In this document: one piece after another, positions 25,601 to 33,934 of the stretch | Layout: each line of letters opens with the position of its first letter | Numbering within the stretch: position 1 is the first letter of the stretch | Program-made: the position numbers and the translations under genes | Notes under the pieces: model-generated | What the model saw: the letters and a program-made list of their open reading frames with translations, nothing else | What the model was told of the DNA's origin: nothing | Databases searched by the model: none | DNA from: RHLJ01 sp048058975 | Lineage (GTDB): Bacteria > Bacteroidota > Rhodothermia > Balneolales > Balneolaceae | Assembly (NCBI GenBank): GCA_048058975.1 | Contig: JBLLNP010000012.1 | Location: 15,175 to 79,174, forward strand | Direction of reading: 5' to 3' | DNA: 64,000 bases

Positions 25601-25952
25601 CGATCTTTGATTTGGAGGATTGAATTTGCTGTAACGCTTCTGAGCGTTGAACCAGTAATCCGGAATCTACAATTTGCTCTTTATCATAAGGTTTATGATT
25701 TGAAGAGGGAAAGTGAATGATTTCAGTTTCGGAAATAAGGGTTAAATCAGACTTTAAAAAGCGTTCATTCTCATCGGTATCGGTAATGATGAGTATGTTT
25801 TTGAAACCCTGATGTAACCCGGTTATTGTAAAGCCAAGAAATGAGCCAATACTACCTTTTAGAAAAACGGACTTCTCTTTTTGTATGACAGAGGTTAAAC
25901 CCTGAAGAGATGTTGAGGCTAGGATTTTTGCTTTTATAGCAGGTTTGGACAT
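22629..25952 (-). CDS. mfd: Transcription-repair coupling factor
   Basis: ATP-dependent translocase that removes RNA polymerase stalled at DNA damage and recruits UvrA. 1107 residues, normal length. A UvrB-like N-terminal region covers about 1-400. The RNA-polymerase interaction domain (about 420-490) has VVHVDYGIGKFAGF and YVNVSSLHKLQKYSG. The translocase has Walker A GDVGFGKTEVAVRAA near residue 582, DEEQRFG near 680, TATPIPRTLQ, STNIVENGIDI and QLRGRVGRS. The TRCF C-terminal domain (about 945-1107) covers the UvrA-binding regulation. It is located seven bases downstream of the BatA-type gene on the same strand. Confidence 0.97.
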   Translation of the reverse strand: MSKPAIKAKILASTSLQGLTSVIQKEKSVFLKGSIGSFLGFTITGLHQGFKNILIITDTDENERFLKSDLTLISETEIIHFPSSNHKPYDKEQIVDSGLLVQRSEALQQIQSSKSKIVVTSAEAIFEKVAPPSVLDDVSIIINKGDEIDPEKLREQLVDQGYNPVRFVDQPGEFAIRGGILDVFPFSGEYPIRLEFFGDEIDSIREFDADSQRSISFLNQARIVPDLSNLPDSKKDSFLSYFDSSTLIILKDEVLIASNLEKLFDLATEKFEQQDNSDLNNPDQLFISKEAFVSEIEKFEHRLYAGTATSKAGSIVTFEIDLKPQPDFHGNFKLLKENITSHSEKGIETVILCDNDGQKTRFEELLGDPKPDLNYRLIVESLHEGFIFEEAKLVLYTDHQIFNRYHRPKVKKRRYSGGISFKELRDLSIGDFVVHVDYGIGKFAGFKKIQVKDTEQEVVVLNYQEGSLLYVNVSSLHKLQKYSGKEGTAPRITRLGSGEWARKKAQTKKKVKDIARELIKLYAKRKMQKAYAFSGDQGWQTELEARFEYEETPDQDEAIRAVKNDMESVQPMDRLVCGDVGFGKTEVAVRAAFKAVMDNKQVGVLVPTTILAEQHAKTFMKRMKEFPVKVEALSRFRTKTEQTKVIKELNEGNLDIVIGTHRLLSKDVKFKDLALIIVDEEQRFGVAAKEKLKEFRASVDVLTLTATPIPRTLQFSLMGARDLSVINTPPPNRQPVYTEIHSFNEELIKDAILQEMSRGGQVFFIHNRVKNIEETADMIRSLVPDVRVRFGHGQMSGSQLEKIIGDFYQHKYDVLVSTNIVENGIDIANANTIIINNANNFGLAELHQLRGRVGRSNRKAFCYSITPPIETLTPEARKRLLALEEFSDLGSGFNIAMRDLDIRGAGDILGGEQSGFINDIGFELYTKILNDAVRELKESEFSDMFEGIEAELELPETSVEFDASALLPQNYVADNVERLNLYRKLSQAKNEDEIDSWKEEIEDRFGTAPKEAEMLILASKIKLYASRNFFTKVTIRAGRMWCVCPKTGSELGDQYFESNRFQNTLDRLEKLKPEQFQVVQKNEVLRFVIQEIPDYKAAYLFLKTLAS

Positions 25953-25958
25953 GTAAAA

Positions 25959-26954
25959 TTAGTATTGGGTCAATCCCTTTAACCAAATCCGGTCGATTAC
26001 AAATCCCACAAACAACATGGAAATAGCAAGGCCAAGATAAAACGGGTATTGGTCTTCATAATCGGTATAAATTATCTCTTCAACTTTAGATTTTTCAAGC
26101 TGATCAATCTGTTCGTAGATTTCGATAAGTTGTTCTGTGTCTGTTGCACGATAATATCTTCCACCCGTTAAATCGGCCACTCTTGTGAGCATTTCCTCGT
26201 CAATATTTACCTGGATATTTTGGTATCGACGGCCAAAAATCGGATCCTGAACAGGATAGGGAGCAGTTCCTCGTGTTCCGGCCCCAATGGTATAAATTTT
26301 AATTCCATAGGTTACGGCAAGATCGGCAGCAGTAACAGGGTCGATTTCTCCGGCATTGTTTTGTCCATCGGTTAACAGGATCACAATTTTGCTTTGAGTT
26401 TCACTGTCCTTCAGGCGGTTTATCGCGGTAGCGATTCCCATCCCAATGGCCGTTCCGTCTTCAATTACACCCATTTCAACTTCATCAATTAATTGCTTTA
26501 GAAGTCGGTAATCGAGGGTAGGAGGTACTACGGTAAAGCTTTTCATGGCGAAAGTAACCAACCCGATCCGGTCAGAAATTCTTCCATCTACAAAGTCTTT
26601 CGCAACTTCACGGGCTGCTTCAAAGCGATTGGGTTTTAAATCTTCAGCACGCATTGAAGAAGACATATCCAACACCATTACAATATCAATACCTTCTGCA
26701 TTTCGCTCGATGGTAGTGAGCTTAAGTTGAGGTCGTGCTAATGCTAAAATGAGACAAGTCAATCCGCCAATAAGAAGCAGAAGTGTGAACCAATGTACAT
26801 GTGCTTTCCAGTTACCGGAAATTCCTTCAAAAAACGAAACAGAAGAAAAGGTAAGGGTTGGTTGTTTTCTGGTGAAAAAACGGTATAAATAAATACAAAG
26901 AATTAAAGGAATAATTCCCAGTGCCCAGAGCCATACAGGGTTCGCCCATTCCAT
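25959..26954 (-). CDS. batA: BatA-like von Willebrand A membrane protein
   Basis: 331 residues. It has two N-terminal hydrophobic helices (about 9-27 and 55-75), a von Willebrand A domain (about 90-290) and one C-terminal helix (VYPFYLGLAISMLFVGFVI region). The metal-ion-dependent adhesion site is intact: DMSSSM (DxSxS), a Thr in EDGTAIGMG and Asp in LLTDGQNN. This matches BatA of the Bacteroidota aerotolerance cluster, which is thought to work with MoxR ATPases in folding or assembling envelope proteins. Its ATG overlaps the stop of the upstream gene by one base (TAATG), so the two are coupled. Neither MoxR nor BatB/BatC is found next to it. Confidence 0.88.
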   Translation of the reverse strand: MEWANPVWLWALGIIPLILCIYLYRFFTRKQPTLTFSSVSFFEGISGNWKAHVHWFTLLLLIGGLTCLILALARPQLKLTTIERNAEGIDIVMVLDMSSSMRAEDLKPNRFEAAREVAKDFVDGRISDRIGLVTFAMKSFTVVPPTLDYRLLKQLIDEVEMGVIEDGTAIGMGIATAINRLKDSETQSKIVILLTDGQNNAGEIDPVTAADLAVTYGIKIYTIGAGTRGTAPYPVQDPIFGRRYQNIQVNIDEEMLTRVADLTGGRYYRATDTEQLIEIYEQIDQLEKSKVEEIIYTDYEDQYPFYLGLAISMLFVGFVIDRIWLKGLTQY

Positions 26955-27973
26955 TAGTTGGCCTCCTGTTTTGTTTCTGTATCTTCGGAGGTAGTTACTG
27001 CAGATGGTTTAAACTGAGCCTCGTACATCGCCTTTTTTCGGGAAATACGGGAAGCATCTACTAACCGTGCCCTATCCAGGAAATCAATAGAGTATTGATA
27101 ACAGGTCCATGCATCATCAAGAGTAGGAGTGTATTTGGCAAACTTCACCATATCAGATCGGTTAAGAACCTGCCGTGTACTTTTTATCATCTCATGATCT
27201 ACCCCGAATGCATCAAGATATCGGAATAATTCTCTGGAAGTAGATTCGAGTGCAGGGATATTATAAAGCTCTTCAAAATAAGCACGTATAGAATCGCTTA
27301 AAGAACTGTAGAAATACTTGTAATCTTTGGTTGCCGCAAGGTCGTATTCTTGTTTTAAATAGCTAAGAGTACTTTCCAGTTCTGCAAGTGGGCTGATGAA
27401 AGGATCGAACTCAACTTCTTTTTGAACCGGTTCTGCATTCGCACGTTTTTTCCAGGTATAGAAAGCCAGTGCTACAGCCAAAATGAGGGCCAAAAGTATA
27501 ATTGTGAGTGCCCAGGGAAATCCGAAGATATCAAAAATAGGCTTTAGCGGCTTTAATTCGGCATCCTCCGAAGGCAGTACGCTTTTGAAATAAAGTGCTA
27601 CAGGATTTGTGAAGACAACGCTGGTATCACGTGCATTAACCAGAAAAACCGGAAAGGGTGGGAGCGTGAGATTAGTATTTCCAAAAAATTGTAATGTGTA
27701 TAGTACACTGTCGGCAAAGTCGGTAACTCTGAATTGCTGCGTGTTAAGCAATTCGAGAACGGACGGAAATGAAGAAGAATCCGGGAAAATGACCCTATCG
27801 TAAGTCTGATCCAGTTGGAGTTTTACAGAAATAGAAAACACTTCCCCAACAGTAAGAGAGTCTTTTGAAGAAGCTGCAGAACTGTTTTGTGCATAGGAAA
27901 CAGAAGTTGCTCCCAGTAATCCTGCAAATAGTAAAAAAGAAAAAAAAGGTACCTTAGTGTTGATTAATCTCAT
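26954..27973 (-). CDS. Bat-cluster membrane protein (DUF4381/BatD-like)
   Basis: 339 residues. Signal peptide (residues 1-28, ending SVSYAQ). A periplasmic beta-rich domain (about 30-145) starts DSLTVGEVFSISVKLQL, as in BatD-type proteins. One membrane helix follows (FPWALTIILLALILAVALAFYTW, about 153-175; its core is IILLALILAVALAF). The cytosolic tail has charged helices (ESTLSYLKQEYDLAATKDYKYF region). Order and overlap with batA support membership of the Bat cluster. The family's role is only broadly known (envelope integrity alongside MoxR/BatA). Confidence 0.75.
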   Translation of the reverse strand: MRLINTKVPFFSFLLFAGLLGATSVSYAQNSSAASSKDSLTVGEVFSISVKLQLDQTYDRVIFPDSSSFPSVLELLNTQQFRVTDFADSVLYTLQFFGNTNLTLPPFPVFLVNARDTSVVFTNPVALYFKSVLPSEDAELKPLKPIFDIFGFPWALTIILLALILAVALAFYTWKKRANAEPVQKEVEFDPFISPLAELESTLSYLKQEYDLAATKDYKYFYSSLSDSIRAYFEELYNIPALESTSRELFRYLDAFGVDHEMIKSTRQVLNRSDMVKFAKYTPTLDDAWTCYQYSIDFLDRARLVDASRISRKKAMYEAQFKPSAVTTSEDTETKQEAN

Positions 27974-28134
27974 TAATAATGGTCGCGTCTGCTTTCAAAA
28001 TTTTCAAGTCCTTAAAATAGGGCTTATCATACTAAATATGAGAACCTTTTTGTCTCCAAAATTTGTAAAAAATGGTTCCTATGAAAAACTTATAGAAATT
28101 CGTATTCTCTTCCCGATAAAATATCTACAGAAGA

Positions 28135-29424
28135 ATGCAGAATAACCGGGTTAAAAGAATACTTCAAGGCGTTGGTATCGTTACGCTTTTTGCCTCCTGT
28201 TCATTATTTCAGGGCAAAGAGATAAAGGTAGATTATATCGACTCAGTAAAAGTAGAATCTTTAACAGAGATAAAAGAGCTCCCTGCTTTAGATGAATATG
28301 GTTTTGTACAAAAGGGAGAAATTATACAGCATGGCAGGGTAAAGAGAAATGAAAGCCTGTATATCATTCTGCGTTCGTTGGATGTTTCACCTCAAACCAT
28401 TCAGGAAATTGAAAAAGAGTCAAAGGGAAAATTTCAATCAAACAGAATACAACCCGGACAACGTTACTTAACTTTTTTGGATTCAGGTACAAACTCTGTA
28501 AACAGGCTTATCCTTCATAATGATCTTTTGAACTATGTGGTTTTTGATATTGAGGAAGGCGTGAAAGTAGAGAAGGGCCGAAAAGAAATTACCAGTAAAA
28601 TTACTGAAACTTCGGGGGTAATTACTTCATCATTATATGAAGCTTTACTTGAAAATGATGTGGATCCACTTCTGGGGAATAAGCTTAGTGAGATTTTTGG
28701 TTGGCAGGTTGATTTCTTTAGAATCTATAAAGACGATTCTTACAAAGTTATTTACGAACAGCAGTTTGTAGATGATGAGCCATACGGGGTTGGAAAAATT
28801 TTAGCGGCTGAATTTACTCATAAAGGTGAGGTTTTTGACGCTTATTTTTATGAGACCAACGACCGTGCAGGATACTTTAATAACGAAGGAAAAGGAGTAC
28901 AGAAAGCGTTGCTAAAAGCTCCTTTTACTTATTCGCAAAGAGTAAGTTCAAACTTTTCGCACAGCCGTTTTCATCCGGTTTTAAAAACAAGAACTCCTCA
29001 CTATGGGGTTGACTATGCTGCTCCATTAGGAACTCCCGTAATAGCGGTTGGAGACGGTACAGTGATCGAGTCGAGGTATCGTGGAGCAAATGGAAACATT
29101 GTTAAGATTCAGCATAACAGTACTTACACCACAGCTTATTTACACTTAAATGGTTTTGCACGTGGGATTAAAAAAGGAGTGAAAGTTAAGCAGGGCCAGG
29201 TAATAGGATATGTGGGAAGAACCGGAAGAGTGAGTGGCGTCCATTTAGATTATAGAATCTATAAAAATGATCAACCAGTTAACCCATTAACTGTAGATCT
29301 GCCACCTAGTAAAGCTATTTCGAAAGATGAGATGAAACAATTTCTTCTAACTGTTGAAAAATACAAATTTCAGCTTGGCCAGATAGGTGAAGAACTCCTC
29401 GCTTCAGCTTATTATACTTATTGA
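28135..29424 (+). CDS. M23 (LytM-type) peptidase domain lipoprotein, altered zinc motif
   Basis: 429 residues. The signal sequence has a lipobox at FASCS (Cys23). The middle (about 60-260) resembles the OapA/LysM-like N-terminal modules of M23 proteins (HGRVKRNESLYIILRSL). The M23 domain (about 275-385) has His289 and Asp293 in HYGVDYAAPLGTP and the YLHLN His. The final motif, normally HLH, reads His370-Leu-Asp372 in SGVHLDYRI. Asp in place of the second His removes or changes one zinc ligand, so catalysis is uncertain; some M23 proteins act as activators of amidases instead of enzymes. It is divergent from the Bat genes and convergent with the DUF58 gene. Confidence 0.85.
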   Translation: MQNNRVKRILQGVGIVTLFASCSLFQGKEIKVDYIDSVKVESLTEIKELPALDEYGFVQKGEIIQHGRVKRNESLYIILRSLDVSPQTIQEIEKESKGKFQSNRIQPGQRYLTFLDSGTNSVNRLILHNDLLNYVVFDIEEGVKVEKGRKEITSKITETSGVITSSLYEALLENDVDPLLGNKLSEIFGWQVDFFRIYKDDSYKVIYEQQFVDDEPYGVGKILAAEFTHKGEVFDAYFYETNDRAGYFNNEGKGVQKALLKAPFTYSQRVSSNFSHSRFHPVLKTRTPHYGVDYAAPLGTPVIAVGDGTVIESRYRGANGNIVKIQHNSTYTTAYLHLNGFARGIKKGVKVKQGQVIGYVGRTGRVSGVHLDYRIYKNDQPVNPLTVDLPPSKAISKDEMKQFLLTVEKYKFQLGQIGEELLASAYYTY

Positions 29425-29426
29425 GT

Positions 29427-30302
29427 TTAGTACCGGTTCATTCTTCGCTGGAAGAAGTTCATTAATGGCCGAACGTACGATTTGTTTGTACTTACATTAA
29501 CAGTATCAACTTTCATTTTAAGAAACATGTCATCAAGTTGAAGCTGATGCATTTTTCTTTTCTTTTTATAAGCCTCTCTGATCTTTTTATTTGAAGTGTC
29601 GATGAGTATCTCTTTTTTGGATTCAGCATCCTGGAAAGGAACCAGCCCAATGTCAGGAAGCTCCTCTTCGAATGGATCATTAATAACAATGCTTACCAGA
29701 TCATGCTTCTGGTTGGTGATGCGCAACTGTTTTTCATAGTTTTCATCCTGAAAATCAGAAGCTAAAACCACAATGGCTCTACGGTCAAGCAACCGGTTTA
29801 CATAGCCAAGAGCATCTGCAATTTTCGTACCCACGCCTTTCGGACGGGTAGTATAAAGTTCTCTAATCAAACGAAGCACGTGTGTTCTTCCCTTCTTAGG
29901 CGGAACCACTTTTTCGATTATATCACTGAATAAAACGAGGCCTACTTTATCTCCATTTTTGATGGCGCTAAAGGCCAAAACTGCCGAGATTTCAATGGCA
30001 ATATCCATCTTTCTTTGGTGGTCACTTCCGAATACTCCACTGGCTGAAATATCCACACAAAGCATGAGGGTTTGTTCTCTTTCTTCCTCAAAAATTTTGA
30101 TGTAAGGGTCTCCGGTTCGGGCAGTTACGTTCCAGTCGATCTGGCGAATATCATCCCCGTAATTATAGGCTCTAACTTCAGAAAAAGCCATTCCACGGCC
30201 TTTAAAGGCAGATTGGTACTCGCCACCGAAAAGAGTATTCACCAGGCCTTTAGTCTGGATTTCGAGCTTTCGGATTTTCTTTAAGACTTCTTTGGAGATC
30301 AT
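29427..30302 (-). CDS. DUF58 domain protein (Bat/MoxR-associated)
   Basis: 291 residues. N-terminal conserved DUF58 block: GGEYQSAFKGRGMAFSEVR and YGDDIRQIDWNVTARTGDPYIKIFEEERE (key words GRGMAFSEVR, YGDDIRQIDWN and FEEERE). It then follows a von Willebrand-like fold with DISASG, where DxSxS is retained, and VVLASDFQDENY in place of the usual Asp-containing loop. No membrane helix is seen. Such proteins normally sit just after moxR. Here moxR is absent, the gene is alone with 344 bases upstream, and an M23 gene on the other strand separates it from batA. Confidence 0.88.
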   Translation of the reverse strand: MISKEVLKKIRKLEIQTKGLVNTLFGGEYQSAFKGRGMAFSEVRAYNYGDDIRQIDWNVTARTGDPYIKIFEEEREQTLMLCVDISASGVFGSDHQRKMDIAIEISAVLAFSAIKNGDKVGLVLFSDIIEKVVPPKKGRTHVLRLIRELYTTRPKGVGTKIADALGYVNRLLDRRAIVVLASDFQDENYEKQLRITNQKHDLVSIVINDPFEEELPDIGLVPFQDAESKKEILIDTSNKKIREAYKKKRKMHQLQLDDMFLKMKVDTVNVSTNKSYVRPLMNFFQRRMNRY

Positions 30303-30646
30303 GATTCTTTTAGCTGAGAATATAGCACGGTATTAAATTTATTAGAAGTAAAAAAGTGTATTCATTAAAATATCTTTTAAAATATAATTTAATGTATAAT
30401 AAAAAGGATAATAATAAATACACGAAAAAGTTAATTTTGTTTATTCGTTTCGATTTCTACAAAAAAAGATCATTAGAGAAAATCAAGCTTTAGATGTATT
30501 TAGAAGCTTATTTTTGTTAGAAACCTCTAATCCAATATCGCTTCTTTTGTTAGCCTAAATTAAGCCTATCTAATCATGTCTCTTTTGGTATGGTGGTATT
30601 TTTAATACATACAAAAAATGTATGAACAATCACTAAACCAAGTATC
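30303..30646. other. 344-base AT-rich gap upstream of the surface-protein operon
   Basis: No gene. It separates two divergent transcripts (DUF58 and the DUF11 operon) and must hold promoters for both. I see no clear match to the Bacteroidota promoter pattern (TTTG near -33, TAnnTTTG near -7), though TTTTG words occur near 30513 and 30547. A short inverted pair, ATACAT/ATGTAT, lies at about 30605-30622, just upstream of the first gene's start. Confidence 0.45.
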
Positions 30647-31132
30647 ATGAAAAACAAGTGTACGTTTCTAGTAACAATCTTTCTGGGTTTAGCTGTGCAA
30701 GCTTTCGCGCAGCAGAGCAATGGGATTTCGTCTGTTCTTGAAGTCTATCGCATCACCACAAATGATGATGGTGATGAAATTGCAACCGAAACTACCGAAG
30801 TAACACCGGGTGATTTGATCGAATACCGGCTTACTTACACAAACAATTTGGACAATAGCATTACACAGTTAATGCCGATTCTTCCCATTCCGGTTGGAAT
30901 GGAGTATGAATTGGATTCTGCGAGTCCAAACGCAGAGGGTGCCAGCCTCTCCAATACTGGCAACACTTTCCAACGACTACCCTTAACTCGTCAAGTGCGA
31001 CAACCTGATGGAACCACAGCTGAAGAAATGGTTCCGGGCCGTGAATATCGAAGGCTACGCTGGTTGGTTCCGTCACTAGATGCGGGGGAACAAGTCATTC
31101 TTGTCGCCAGAGTTAAGGTGATAGATAACTAG
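30647..31132 (+). CDS. Small exported DUF11-like protein
   Basis: 161 residues. The signal peptide MKNKCTFLVTIFLGLAVQAFA is cut before QQSNG. The remainder is one immunoglobulin-like beta domain with the features of DUF11 repeats: PGDLIEYRLTYTNNLDNSI, then IPVGMEYELDSAS and a closing strand AGEQVILVARVKVIDN. It leads the surface operon and stops five bases before the next frame. Its single domain resembles the terminal DUF11 domains of the larger neighbours. It may be a subunit or a capping piece; no function is shown. Confidence 0.75.
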   Translation: MKNKCTFLVTIFLGLAVQAFAQQSNGISSVLEVYRITTNDDGDEIATETTEVTPGDLIEYRLTYTNNLDNSITQLMPILPIPVGMEYELDSASPNAEGASLSNTGNTFQRLPLTRQVRQPDGTTAEEMVPGREYRRLRWLVPSLDAGEQVILVARVKVIDN

Positions 31133-31193
31133 TCTTATGGAAAATCAAACAAACAAAAAATCAATAATTCTAAACCTAAACAGGATAGAAACC

Positions 31194-33869
31194 ATGAATA
31201 AAAACAAAGCACAAAACACACGTAGCAAAGCCTCTCGCTTTGCGTGGTTGTTTTTGGTTTTCGGCGTTTTACTCAGCATAACATCTGTTGATGTTTTTGC
31301 TCAGGTGCCTCCTGCCAATACTCCAATTGGTAACCAAGCCAGTGCAACCTATGTTGACAATGGTGGTAACCCACAATCGGTTACTTCTAACACGGTTGAA
31401 ACCATTGTACAGCAAGTGGCGGGTGTTACAATTACAGCCGGAATTAACCTTACGGTTAGCCCGGGTGGTCAGGTAACATTTCCACATACCATTACTAACA
31501 CAGGTAACGGGATCGATAGCTTTGATCTTACCACACTTGAAGGAAGTGGTGATTTCAACTTCGATAACATTGTAATCTATGCCGATGAGGATGGAAACGG
31601 TGTTCCGGATAACTTTACTCCGATTACAACCACTCCCAACATTTCATTCCCGGGTAACACAGGTGGTAACCCGAATACTTACGGGATCGTAATTGTTGCT
31701 GATATTCCGGTTACAGCAAATGATGGAGATGTCGAAACTTTCCAGGTTACTGCAACCAGTAACTATGACAGTAATGAAAGTGCATCAGGTACGAACACAA
31801 CAACAGTAGATGAAGACGCGGTTGTTAATGTTCAGAAAAACCGAAGTGTACAGAATGTGGCTGTTGGAGATACTGTAACATATACCTTTTCCTATGCTGA
31901 AAGTGGTGGTAACTCAAACGCAACTAATCTGGTAATTAAAGATCCTCTGCCAGCGGGGGTAACTTATGTTCCCGGATCTGGTATTTGGTCAGGTGCTTCC
32001 GGAATTCCTTTAACGGATGTGAATACGGGCGAAACAGCAGCTGGTATTACCTACGAATATGATGATACCGGAGTAGCTGATTCTGTGATCATTCAAATTG
32101 CAAGTATCAATGCTGGTGCGTCAGGTACCATTAGCTTCAAAGTTACTGTTAACTCAGGAACCGAAGGGAATACGATCCTGAACACAGGTTCTTATTTCCA
32201 TAATGATGCACCAACCCCAACTACTACAAACCCAGCCGATATTATTGTTGATGAAAACTATGATATTGAATCTATAGGTACAGATACAGTTTCTGTTGCT
32301 GAGGTTGATCAAGGTGCGATTGTTAATTTTGTGAATAAATTTGTAAACGTAGGTACCGCTACTGATACATATACCATCACAACTACAAACGATAATTACC
32401 CTTCAGGAACAACATTTACATTTTACCAGGCAGATGCTAATGACCAACCTACTTCTCCATTCACTCAAGGTGGTGGTGGACAGTATGTAACCGGTCCGGT
32501 AGCAGTTGGAGATACCATTGTAGTTATCCTGCAAGTGAACCTTCCTTCAGGTGTAAGCGGTGGTCCTTATTCTGTAGTTAAGACACTTACGTCAGTAAAC
32601 GATCCTGCTGAAAGTGATTTCCACGTGGATAAACTGGAGGGTATTAAAGAGCCTACCGTTGATATTACAAACGGTGGTGGAATAAACACTGGAACGGGGG
32701 TAGGCCAGGGACCGGAAACAAATCCTGTTACTACCATCACAACAAATCCAAACACTACGGTGAATTTCTCGCTGGTTGTTACAAATACCAGTGCCGTAAA
32801 CGATAACTACGCGTTGAATTTTGGTATTGATACGACTGCAGCCGGAGCACTTTCAAATCCTGGAGTACTTCCTACTGGTTGGACCGCTTCATTCCGTGAT
32901 CCGAATAACAGTAACACAGTAATCACTCAAACTGGAACTATCGCTTCCGGCGATTCGATGCAGGTTACCTTCCGCGTGAATATTCCTGCGGGTTATGCTC
33001 CCGGAGATGTAGAACTATATGTTCGTGCTTTATCTCAAACTACAGGTGCTGTTGATATCAAACACGAAAGAGTATCTGTAAACACAGTTCGCAACCTTTC
33101 ACTAACAGCAAACCAAACTGGTCAGGTTTCTCCTGGTGGTTCGGTAAACTACATCCACACCTTAACAGTGAATAGTAACGTTACTGAAAATGATGGTACT
33201 AATACCAATTTCCATCTCGACCTTACTAACTCTGTTCCAACAGGTTGGACGGCCGTTGTTTATTGGGATACGGATGAAGACGGACTTGTAACATCCGTTG
33301 ATTCTCTGTTAACAAGTGCCGCTACTCCTGGTACTGTTGATCTACCACCTTCTGTTGGTACTCTTGCATTCGGCGATCAGTTGAAGTTTATCGTAAATGT
33401 TAATGCGAGCACCGGTCTTTCTGATGGTGCTACAGTAACTACTACAATCACAATTTCTGATGTGGGATTGGTTGGTTTGGCCAGCATTTCTAACAATGAC
33501 CAGACTGAAGTTCAAGCAGGTGTAATCTCTATAGATAAATTCCAGGCTCCCGATGTTTCAGGTTCAGCTGGTACATACACCAAAAACCAGTTCAATGTAT
33601 TTCCTGGTGATACGGTTTGGTACAAAATCGTAGTTGTGAATGACGGTTCTGAGCCTGTTACCAATGTGGTAATTCAGGATAATGTACCTTCTTATACCAC
33701 CATCGCAGTAGCTGCTACAGTAACTCAGGATATAGGAACTATTGCCGGATTAGCCCTGGATGGCGCTAACCCAACCGCCGGCAATACAGGTACAGTAAAA
33801 GTGACTGCTACGTCACTTCAACCTACCCACCAATTCACCATCGTTTTTGCGGTGAAAGTGGATGAATAA
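31194..33869 (+). CDS. Exported DUF11-repeat protein
   Basis: About 891 residues from ATG 31194, which follows AGGATAG and gives a normal signal peptide (MNKNKAQNTRSK, hydrophobic FAWLFLVFGVLLSI, cut near VFAQ). The frame is open from 31137, which would add 19 residues and lacks a ribosome site. The mature part is a chain of about six immunoglobulin-like repeats, Thr-, Asn- and Gly-rich, with DUF11 features such as VGDTVTYTFSYAESGG, IKDPLPAGVTYVPGSG and FPGDTVWYKIVVVNDG. It ends with a DUF11 domain and FTIVFAVKVDE. No sortase signal, T9SS tail or barrel is seen. It is probably surface-attached through its neighbour encoded downstream. Confidence 0.8.
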   Translation: MNKNKAQNTRSKASRFAWLFLVFGVLLSITSVDVFAQVPPANTPIGNQASATYVDNGGNPQSVTSNTVETIVQQVAGVTITAGINLTVSPGGQVTFPHTITNTGNGIDSFDLTTLEGSGDFNFDNIVIYADEDGNGVPDNFTPITTTPNISFPGNTGGNPNTYGIVIVADIPVTANDGDVETFQVTATSNYDSNESASGTNTTTVDEDAVVNVQKNRSVQNVAVGDTVTYTFSYAESGGNSNATNLVIKDPLPAGVTYVPGSGIWSGASGIPLTDVNTGETAAGITYEYDDTGVADSVIIQIASINAGASGTISFKVTVNSGTEGNTILNTGSYFHNDAPTPTTTNPADIIVDENYDIESIGTDTVSVAEVDQGAIVNFVNKFVNVGTATDTYTITTTNDNYPSGTTFTFYQADANDQPTSPFTQGGGGQYVTGPVAVGDTIVVILQVNLPSGVSGGPYSVVKTLTSVNDPAESDFHVDKLEGIKEPTVDITNGGGINTGTGVGQGPETNPVTTITTNPNTTVNFSLVVTNTSAVNDNYALNFGIDTTAAGALSNPGVLPTGWTASFRDPNNSNTVITQTGTIASGDSMQVTFRVNIPAGYAPGDVELYVRALSQTTGAVDIKHERVSVNTVRNLSLTANQTGQVSPGGSVNYIHTLTVNSNVTENDGTNTNFHLDLTNSVPTGWTAVVYWDTDEDGLVTSVDSLLTSAATPGTVDLPPSVGTLAFGDQLKFIVNVNASTGLSDGATVTTTITISDVGLVGLASISNNDQTEVQAGVISIDKFQAPDVSGSAGTYTKNQFNVFPGDTVWYKIVVVNDGSEPVTNVVIQDNVPSYTTIAVAATVTQDIGTIAGLALDGANPTAGNTGTVKVTATSLQPTHQFTIVFAVKVDE

Positions 33870-33934
33870 CAAAAATTCTTAACCCAGACATGGAGATGGG
33901 GTGGATAGCCCCTTCTCCCTTTTAAAAGTAAATA

